Assembly: GCA_011051925.1 (NCBI GenBank)
Contig: DRKE01000454.1
Coordinates: 1 to 5,048 of the forward strand
Direction of reading: 5' to 3'
Origin: Deltaproteobacteria bacterium
Lineage (GTDB): Bacteria > Myxococcota_A > UBA9160 > UBA4427
Length of the DNA stretch: 5,048 bases
The notes beneath the pieces are model-generated. The model was not told where the DNA came from. It worked only from the letters and a program-made list of their open reading frames with translations, and did not search any database. A program made the translations under genes and the position numbers. This document shows, piece after piece, positions 1 through 5,048 of the stretch (within the stretch, counting starts at the first letter, position 1; every line of letters begins with the position of its first letter).

Positions 1-248
1 ATCGCCCCGGAGACGGCATCGTCCGGGTCGGTCGATCGACGAAGGGGCGCCGGGGAAAGATCGTCTCGACCGTGACCGGCCTGGCGATCGAAGCCGACGA
101 GCTGGCGACGCTCCTCGCGGACCTGAAGCGACGCTGCGGATCGGGTGGCGCGCTGAAGGACGGCGTGATCGAGATCCAGGGGGAGCATCGGGACACGCTC
201 ATCGAAGAACTCGACAAGCGCGGTTTCCAGGTCAAACGCGTCGGCTGA
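1..248 (+). CDS. yciH: SUI1/YciH-family translation initiation factor, C-terminal part
   Basis: The reading frame is open from the left edge (first full codon at base 3) to a TGA at 246-248, giving 81 visible residues; the N-terminus lies outside the window. The segment contains the core of the SUI1 fold shared by eukaryotic eIF1 and bacterial YciH. Visible motifs are a basic stretch STKGRRGK, a VTGL strand, then KRRCGSGGALKDGVIEIQG, HRD, and a C-terminal end KRGFQVKRVG. These line up by eye with E. coli YciH (108 aa), so about 25-30 residues are probably missing. SUI1 proteins bind the small ribosomal subunit near the P site and influence start-codon or initiator-tRNA selection; the bacterial member is non-essential and its role is less settled. 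One small departure is GKIV where E. coli has GKGV. The gene ends inside the 3' end of the convergent glycosyltransferase gene. Family assignment is very secure; function in this organism is inferred. Confidence 0.93.
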   Translation, partial: RPGDGIVRVGRSTKGRRGKIVSTVTGLAIEADELATLLADLKRRCGSGGALKDGVIEIQGEHRDTLIEELDKRGFQVKRVG

Positions 249-954
249 GCTCCTTGACCTCGTAGCGATCGATCCGCCGCTTCAGCCATGCGACGGCCAG
301 AAGGTCGATCCAGACGACCCGGAGACGGCGAGCGACGCCGTATTTCGACGAACCGTGACGCCGCGGACGATGGCGTACGGGAAGCTCGACGATCCTCGCA
401 CCCTCCATGGCGAGCAGGGAGGGCAGGAACCGGTGTCCACCGCGGAAGAGCTTGACCCGCCGCAACAGGGGCGCGCGCATCACGCGCAGCGAACACCCGA
501 TGTCGGTCACACCGTCCGACAGGACGCGGCGACGGATCGCGTTCGCGAGCTTCGAAGCCAGCCGTTTCGCGAGGCGGTCCTGCCGATCGGACCGGACGCC
601 ACAGACACAATCCGCCTGGTCGAGGGCCGCCAGCAGACGAGGCAGATCCGCCGGATCATTCTGTAGATCAGCATCGAGGGTCGCGACGATCCGCCCCCGA
701 GCGGCGCGAAATCCCGCCTCGAGAGCGGCCGATTGCCCGCGCTGGGGCGACAGGGCGAGCAGCCGGACCCGTTCGTCGCGCGCGGCCAGATCCCGCACGA
801 CCAGCCGCCCGCCATCCCGGCTCGCATCGTCCACGAAGATCAGCTCGGACGCCCAGGGCAGCCGGTCCAGGACCCGCGTGAGCTCGGCATGCAGCGTTCG
901 CAACGACCCCTCTTCGTCACGAAAGGGAATCACGACCGAAAGGACGGGATCCAT
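232..954 (-). CDS. Family 2 glycosyltransferase, DPM1/ArnC-like (polyprenyl-phosphate sugar synthase type)
   Basis: This 240-aa protein has a GT-A fold signature. An N-terminal strand LSVVIPFRDEE (residues 5-15) opens the nucleotide-sugar domain. VDDASRDGG (41-49) carries the paired aspartates D42/D43. LDADLQNDP (93-101) supplies the DxD metal-binding motif D94-A-D96. TDIGCSLRVMRA (150-161) and RHGSSKYG (199-206) are typical of DPM1/ArnC/GtrB enzymes, which transfer a sugar from a nucleotide donor to dolichyl or undecaprenyl phosphate at the inner membrane. Many bacterial relatives have two to four C-terminal membrane spans. This one stops after a single amphipathic-looking stretch (about 211-228), so it resembles the short soluble DPM1 form and is probably peripheral. 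The ATG at 952-954 follows the upstream stop by one base, implying translational coupling; the nearest purine-rich site, GGGAAG, lies in the upstream gene's last codons. The sugar is not predictable. The 3' end overlaps the yciH-like gene by 17 bases. Confidence 0.9.
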   Translation of the reverse strand: MDPVLSVVIPFRDEEGSLRTLHAELTRVLDRLPWASELIFVDDASRDGGRLVVRDLAARDERVRLLALSPQRGQSAALEAGFRAARGRIVATLDADLQNDPADLPRLLAALDQADCVCGVRSDRQDRLAKRLASKLANAIRRRVLSDGVTDIGCSLRVMRAPLLRRVKLFRGGHRFLPSLLAMEGARIVELPVRHRPRRHGSSKYGVARRLRVVWIDLLAVAWLKRRIDRYEVKELSRRV

Positions 955-955
955 C

Positions 956-1594
956 TCAGGCTTCCCGGCAGAGGATGAAGTAGCTGCCGAGTTCCCGGCC
1001 CTTGCGCGAGGCCGAGCCGATCGTCACGTGCTCGGAAACCCGTCGCAGGCGGTCGACCATGAATCCGTAGACGAAACGCGCGAGCCCCTTCTCGTTCGAA
1101 CGGATCCCCGGCCAATCCGCAGGCTTCCGATCGGGCACGCGTCGGTAGTCGACGAGGACTTCGCGGGTCGCCGGATCCTCGACGGCCATGAAATAACCCG
1201 GACCCGTGATCGGGGACAGGGCCTGGAAGTTGTACCCGGCGAGTGCCTCGGGCGCGTCTGCCGGCGAGCCGGGAAGCCGACAGAAGCGCTTCTCGAAGAT
1301 CGTGAAGGCGGGCAGGGAATTCCGTCCCAGATGACGAACCTCGACGAGATCCCCACGGTCGGGCGGAACCAGATCGGTCAGCCCGACGGGCCGGAAGCCT
1401 TGGACCTTGGCGTAGAGCAAGCGCTGATCGCCCCTTCCGAGACGGCGGACGATCCGGGGCCGCGCGTCCGGATCCAGTTCGTCGAGAAGATCCGCGATCG
1501 CGGCCGGGGCCGATCCGGGATCGCAGATCATCGATTCGAGGGTGGCCCGTATCTCGTTCTCGGGTCGCGCGTTCTGCATGGCCTCCGAAGTCAT
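956..1594 (-). CDS. Uncharacterised 212-aa protein, first gene of the glycosyltransferase unit
   Basis: I do not recognise a named family. The ATG at 1592-1594 is chosen because AGGAGG lies six bases upstream; a frame-consistent start at 1648 would add 18 arginine/serine-rich residues without such a site and would run into the divergent gene. The protein (MTSEAMQNARP...) has no signal peptide or membrane span. Its first 75 residues or so look helical and charged, including IADLLDELDPDARPRIVRRL, which loosely recalls the helical repeats of MgtE N domains. The rest looks like a mixed alpha/beta domain with striking short motifs: VEVRHLGRNSLP, FEKRFCR, GYNFQAL, ITGPGYFM, VDYRRVP, FVYGFMVDRLRRVSEHVTIG and FILCRE. 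Clustered polar residues in HLGRNSLPAF, FEKRFCR and ITGPGYF could form a binding pocket, but no known catalytic signature is evident. It is one base upstream of the DPM1-like gene and divergent from the ArnT-like gene, so a role in the same glycolipid or envelope process is a reasonable inference only. That it is a real coding gene is well supported by its ribosome site and operon fit. Confidence 0.8.
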   Translation of the reverse strand: MTSEAMQNARPENEIRATLESMICDPGSAPAAIADLLDELDPDARPRIVRRLGRGDQRLLYAKVQGFRPVGLTDLVPPDRGDLVEVRHLGRNSLPAFTIFEKRFCRLPGSPADAPEALAGYNFQALSPITGPGYFMAVEDPATREVLVDYRRVPDRKPADWPGIRSNEKGLARFVYGFMVDRLRRVSEHVTIGSASRKGRELGSYFILCREA

Positions 1595-1635
1595 CCTGCG
1601 CCTCCTCGAAGGGAAGGGTACCGTCGATCCCCATC
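1595..1635. promoter_or_regulatory. 41-base divergent intergenic region
   Basis: This short gap separates the start codons of the uncharacterised protein (minus) and the ArnT-like protein (plus). It carries the minus-strand AGGAGG and, directly beside it, a plus-strand purine run GAAGGGAAGGG (1608-1618). There is no room for two complete back-to-back sigma70 promoters, and I see no -35/-10 pair here. Promoters for one or both genes must therefore lie inside the opposing coding sequences, so the two transcripts would have complementary 5' ends. That conclusion is inferred from spacing alone. Confidence 0.55.
1601..1606 (-). promoter_or_regulatory. Strong ribosome binding site setting the start at 1594
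   Basis: On the minus strand AGGAGG is separated by six bases from the ATG at 1594-1592. It is a near-ideal Shine-Dalgarno match and is the main reason for choosing the internal start rather than the one at 1648. Confidence 0.85.
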
Positions 1636-3159
1636 GTGAAGAACCCACTCCGGAAAGGCGATCGGCCGGAGCCGCCCGGGTCCGGGCCGCGATCCGGTCG
1701 TGGGACGCTCGCCGCGCTCCTGCTCGGCACCGCGCTGCTCTTCGGCGTCGGCCTGGGCCGGACCGACCTCTGGGCCCCGGATGAGCCCCGTTACGGCGCG
1801 ATCTCCGAGGAACTCCGCTCGTTCCGCCACGGCCTGGGCGGACTCATCCTGCTCCATCTGAACGATCGGCCCTATACCCAGAAGCCCCCCCTCTATTTCT
1901 GGCTCGCAGCCGGCCTCGGCGCCCCTTTCGGAAGAGTCCACGAAGCGATCGCCCGCCTGCCATCGGCCGTCGCCGGCTTCGCGAGTGTCCTTCTCACGGT
2001 CTGGATCGGCGAGCTGCTCTTTCGGTGCAGGAGGCCCGCGATCCTGGCGGCCGGGATGCTGGCCACCAGCTTCCGTTTCGCCTTCAGCGCGCGACGCGTC
2101 CAGCTCGACGTGCTCCTGACCGCGTTCGAGCTCGGCGCCATTGGCCTGTTTCTCCATCTCGACGCGAGACCGGGGGGACTCGAGCAGGCCCGACGCTTCC
2201 CCGCCGCGATCGCTGGACTCCATGCCTGCCTCGGCGCCGCGGCCCTGGTCAAGGGGCCCGTCGGCTGGCTTCCCCTCCTCGTCTTCGCGGTCTTCCTCGC
2301 CTGGGAAGGGCGCCTCGGCGCTTTCCGGGCGATCGCCCCGGCCTGGGCCTGGCTTCTCTCCGTCGGCCCCGTCGCCCTCTGGATCACATCGGCCATCTCG
2401 CTGGCCCCTTCGGGCTTCGCGAACATGGCCGTCCTCGACAACCTGTTCGGTCGCTTCTTCTCCGGCACGGCCCATGTCCGCCCCTTCTACTACTACGTCT
2501 TCCAGCTTCCCCTCGATTTCCTGCCCTGGAGCCTTTTCCTCCCCCTCGGGCTGTGGGTCCTGTGGCGTCGGACGCGATCCGAGGCGAGCACCGCCGGGAC
2601 AACGCAACCCTCCCGCACCGCCGCCCGGTTCCTGTTCACATGGATCTTCGTTCCCTTCGTCTTCTTCAGCCTTTCGGCTGGAAAGCGCGGCCTCTACCTC
2701 CTGCCGATCTTCCCCGCACTCGCCATGACCACGATCCTGGCCGGACCGGTGTCCGGGACGGCCGCGGCCATGGGCGCTGCCTTTCGGCGTCCCGGGCTCA
2801 CGATCCTCGCCGTGGGGATGCTCGAACTCGCCCTCTTCGTGTTCGTGCTGCCCCGGTTCCACATCGAGAAATCACCGCGCCCGATCGCTCTGGCGGCGGC
2901 ATCGCTGAGCCGGGAGGGACGACCCCTGGGCGTCTACCGACTCCGTTCCCTCGAGGGCGCCATGACCTACTACGGCGTCCCGAGCCTGATCTCCCTGACC
3001 GACGAGTCGCAGCTTCGCGCCCATCTGCTTGAAAATGGAGGCCCTGTCCTGATGCGTGACCGGGATTTCAGGACGCTGGGATCGCGATTCGATCTCCACG
3101 CGCGGCAGACCTTCCGCAGCGCACGTCGCCGCCTGGTTCTCGCCGAGGCGCCCCCATGA
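1636..3159 (+). CDS. ArnT/PMT-like polytopic membrane glycosyltransferase
   Basis: This 507-aa integral membrane protein belongs to the GT-C superfamily (GT39/GT83, ArnT-like). These enzymes take a sugar from a polyprenyl-phosphate carrier and attach it to lipid A, a glycan or a protein on the periplasmic face of the inner membrane. After a basic N-terminus, a first hydrophobic span (about 25-41) leads to the loop WAPDEPRYG (46-54) with the acidic pair D49/E50, equivalent to the catalytic DE of ArnT (DETRYA). RPYTQKPPLYFW (78-89) matches ArnT's EKPPLYYW region, with K83 in the place of its lipid-phosphate lysine. QLDV (D158) and VKGP (K206) match further conserved polar positions. About ten more hydrophobic spans follow to roughly residue 410. 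Residues 411-507 form a soluble tail like ArnT's C-terminal domain, slightly shorter than usual (ArnT is about 550 aa). The start is a GTG; the nearest purine-rich site is 17 bases upstream, so initiation may be weak or the start slightly misplaced, though no ATG fits better. The substrate is unknown. Confidence 0.88.
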   Translation: MKNPLRKGDRPEPPGSGPRSGRGTLAALLLGTALLFGVGLGRTDLWAPDEPRYGAISEELRSFRHGLGGLILLHLNDRPYTQKPPLYFWLAAGLGAPFGRVHEAIARLPSAVAGFASVLLTVWIGELLFRCRRPAILAAGMLATSFRFAFSARRVQLDVLLTAFELGAIGLFLHLDARPGGLEQARRFPAAIAGLHACLGAAALVKGPVGWLPLLVFAVFLAWEGRLGAFRAIAPAWAWLLSVGPVALWITSAISLAPSGFANMAVLDNLFGRFFSGTAHVRPFYYYVFQLPLDFLPWSLFLPLGLWVLWRRTRSEASTAGTTQPSRTAARFLFTWIFVPFVFFSLSAGKRGLYLLPIFPALAMTTILAGPVSGTAAAMGAAFRRPGLTILAVGMLELALFVFVLPRFHIEKSPRPIALAAASLSREGRPLGVYRLRSLEGAMTYYGVPSLISLTDESQLRAHLLENGGPVLMRDRDFRTLGSRFDLHARQTFRSARRRLVLAEAPP

Positions 3160-3184
3160 GGCGCGGCCCACCACCCGGAAAGCC

Positions 3185-3210
3185 CCCGGTGTCCTGCATC
3201 ACACGCCGGG
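3185..3210. repeat. Imperfect inverted repeat just after the ArnT-like gene
   Basis: CCCGGTGT (3185-3192) can pair with ACACGCCGGG (3201-3210) if the extra GC is bulged, leaving an eight-base loop. It begins 26 bases past the stop codon, where a terminator would be expected, but no T-run follows. It could be a transcript-end hairpin acting with Rho, or chance pairing in GC-rich sequence. Confidence 0.35.
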
Positions 3211-3259
3211 TCCGATCGGCATCCGCCTCGCCTAGATCCTCGGAGTTGGACCGTTTTCT

Positions 3260-3285
3260 GGCTTTCCGACCTCCCAGGGAAAGCC
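3260..3285. repeat. Perfect 8-bp hairpin GGCTTTCC/GGAAAGCC
   Basis: The left arm (3260-3267) is exactly complementary to the right arm (3278-3285) around a ten-base loop. A short T-rich run (GTTTTCT, 3253-3259) precedes it on the plus strand, and no T-run follows on either strand, so it does not read as a classical Rho-independent terminator. It sits in the AT-richest part of the gap and may be an RNA hairpin or a protein-binding site. Confidence 0.45.
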
Positions 3286-3481
3286 GCATTCCGCTAAGCT
3301 GACCGGGGTCCACATCCGATAGGCAGGCCGGGTTCCGGACGCCCGATCGTCCCGCGAGCCCCGCGCCGCCCCGCGATGCGCACCGAAGCCCTGCTGCGAT
3401 CCGGATCCGGCAACTCGCGCCGGAACGAGATCACGGAGGGAACGAAGCGGAACCCAGGCGGCCTCGGACGCCCGGTCGAAA

Positions 3482-3514
3482 GCCGGACGAGAGCTGGACG
3501 AGGGCTGGACGAGA
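3482..3514. repeat. Three tandem copies of an 11-base unit
   Basis: The unit reads GCYGGACGAGR. Copies are at 3482-3492, 3493-3503 and 3504-3514, differing only at the third and last positions, and a degenerate partial unit (GCCGAGCGG) follows. Eleven bases is close to one helical turn, so the copies would face the same side of the DNA. Function is unknown; slippage in non-coding DNA or an array of protein-binding sites are both possible. Confidence 0.7.
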
Positions 3515-3525
3515 GCCGAGCGGAA

Positions 3526-3547
3526 GGCGGGATGTCGACCTCCCGCC
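3526..3547. repeat. 22-base near-perfect palindrome
   Basis: Arms GGCGGGA (3526-3532) and TCCCGCC (3541-3547) flank a T, the self-complementary GTCGAC (3534-3539), and a C. Only the T/C pair at 3533/3540 breaks the symmetry. As DNA this is shaped like an operator for a dimeric regulator; as RNA it would form a stable hairpin. No T-run follows, so it is unlikely to be an intrinsic terminator. It begins 11 bases after the triplicated repeat and lies about 120 bases before the citrate synthase start. Confidence 0.6.
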
Positions 3548-3625
3548 TCGCAGGGCCGCCGGCCTCCGCAAACGCAGAGCGGGCTTCGGAATCGCCCGGG
3601 ACCGAGAAGACGAGTAGACATCAGA

Positions 3626-3648
3626 TCCGCCCGACGCGAAGGGGCGGA
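3626..3648 (+). promoter_or_regulatory. Leader hairpin immediately before the citrate synthase ribosome site
   Basis: TCCGCCC (3626-3632) is exactly complementary to GGGCGGA (3642-3648) around a nine-base loop. The stem ends eight bases before the AAGGAG ribosome site of the downstream gene. If transcribed it would be a stable 5'-leader hairpin that could affect ribosome access or message stability. It leaves the ribosome site itself unpaired. Whether the transcript starts upstream of it is not known. Confidence 0.5.
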
Positions 3649-3656
3649 CATTGAGG

Positions 3657-3662
3657 AAGGAG
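3657..3662 (+). promoter_or_regulatory. Ribosome binding site deciding the citrate synthase start
   Basis: AAGGAG is six bases before the ATG at 3669. This rules against the in-frame TTG at 3651, which would place the Shine-Dalgarno sequence inside the coding region and add six unlikely residues. Confidence 0.88.
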
Positions 3663-3668
3663 CCGTCC

Positions 3669-4955
<1,287 letters not shown>

Positions 4956-5048
4956 GCGCGCAGCGCCGGGACCGGCCACCACTGGCTCGAAAACGGCTCG
5001 GCGGCGGGGCGACGAAAGCGGATGCAAGAGCGGAATGACGGCTCGGGA
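4956..5048. other. Downstream flank of citrate synthase, nothing firm
   Basis: These 93 bases are GC-rich and contain no clear hairpin followed by a T-run, so no intrinsic terminator can be called. The hexamer GGCTCG recurs at 4984-4989 and 4995-5000, which is not significant in this composition. An ATG at 5035-5037 could open a gene continuing past the right edge, but only a few codons are visible and no strong ribosome site precedes it. Confidence 0.5.

Larger units (their letters stand above)
3160..3668. other. 509-base region without a convincing gene
   Basis: This stretch lies between the ArnT-like gene and citrate synthase. Short open frames exist on both strands, but their products are rich in Arg, Ser, Pro and Gly, lack family motifs, and look like chance frames in GC-rich DNA. 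Composition and structure look non-coding. It holds three or four inverted repeats and one triplicated 11-base unit, described separately. Any promoter of the citrate synthase gene should be here, but I cannot point to a convincing -35/-10 pair. Candidate AT-richer spots are around 3246-3266 and 3286-3300. A strong T-tract terminator for the preceding gene is also absent. Confidence 0.6.

Noticed and set aside
407..1639. 410-codon plus-strand frame opposite the two minus-strand genes
   Set aside because: Arg/Ser-rich shadow with no motifs; the minus-strand frames have a clear GT2 signature and good ribosome-site context.
1591..2862. 423-codon minus-strand frame opposite the ArnT-like gene
   Set aside because: Extremely Glu/Gly/Arg-rich low-complexity product that mirrors a hydrophobic membrane-protein gene read in reverse; no domain signature.
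3246..3300. Possible sigma70 promoter elements (TTGGAC at 3246, TAAGCT at 3295)
   Set aside because: Neither has a partner hexamer at acceptable spacing, so no promoter can be called.
3156..3301. 48-codon frame starting in an ATGA overlap with the stop of the ArnT-like gene
   Set aside because: The overlap resembles translational coupling, but the product is Arg/Pro/Ser-rich with no recognisable pattern and crosses two inverted repeats; more likely chance.
3482..3514. Possible CRISPR array
   Set aside because: The 11-base units are contiguous with no spacers and far too short; this is a tandem repeat.
3651..3668. Upstream TTG start for citrate synthase adding six residues
   Set aside because: The added segment contains the ribosome site AAGGAG, which is correctly spaced for the ATG at 3669; length and catalytic numbering then match E. 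coli GltA.
5035..5048. Start of a further gene at the right edge
   Set aside because: Only a few codons are visible after an ATG and no strong ribosome site precedes it.

Overview
The window is GC-rich bacterial chromosomal DNA with dense, ordinary coding. Two features suggest a Gram-negative organism: a GltA-type (type II, about 428 aa) citrate synthase that keeps the cysteine used for NADH sensing in enterobacterial enzymes, and a membrane glycosyltransferase resembling ArnT, the lipid A aminoarabinose transferase. The lineage cannot be fixed from the sequence. A GC-rich deltaproteobacterial-type group (Myxococcota, Desulfobacterota or Binatota-like) is a low-confidence guess. I see no mobile element, CRISPR array, tRNA or rRNA.

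Layout: (1) 1-248, plus strand, is the 3' end of a SUI1/YciH-type translation factor. (2) 232-954 and 956-1594, minus strand, form a tight two-gene unit. An uncharacterised 212-aa protein comes first, followed one base later by a family 2 glycosyltransferase of the DPM1/ArnC type. The glycosyltransferase runs 17 bases into the yciH-like gene tail-to-tail. (3) 1636-3159, plus strand, is divergent from that unit by only 41 bases and encodes a 507-aa multi-spanning ArnT/PMT-like glycosyltransferase. (4) 3160-3668 is a 509-base stretch with no convincing gene, holding several hairpins and an 11-base triplicated repeat. (5) 3669-4955, plus strand, is citrate synthase, followed by 93 bases with no recognisable gene.

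The two glycosyltransferases fit one pathway. Enzymes of the GT2 DPM1/ArnC type load a sugar onto polyprenyl phosphate on the cytoplasmic face. Enzymes of the ArnT/PMT type use such lipid-linked sugars to modify lipid A, glycans or proteins on the outer face of the inner membrane. The uncharacterised protein is placed to act with them, but its role is unknown. Citrate synthase and the YciH-like factor look like unrelated housekeeping neighbours. I found no strong evidence for a wholly new system; the divergent glycosylation locus with its unknown protein is the best candidate for further attention.
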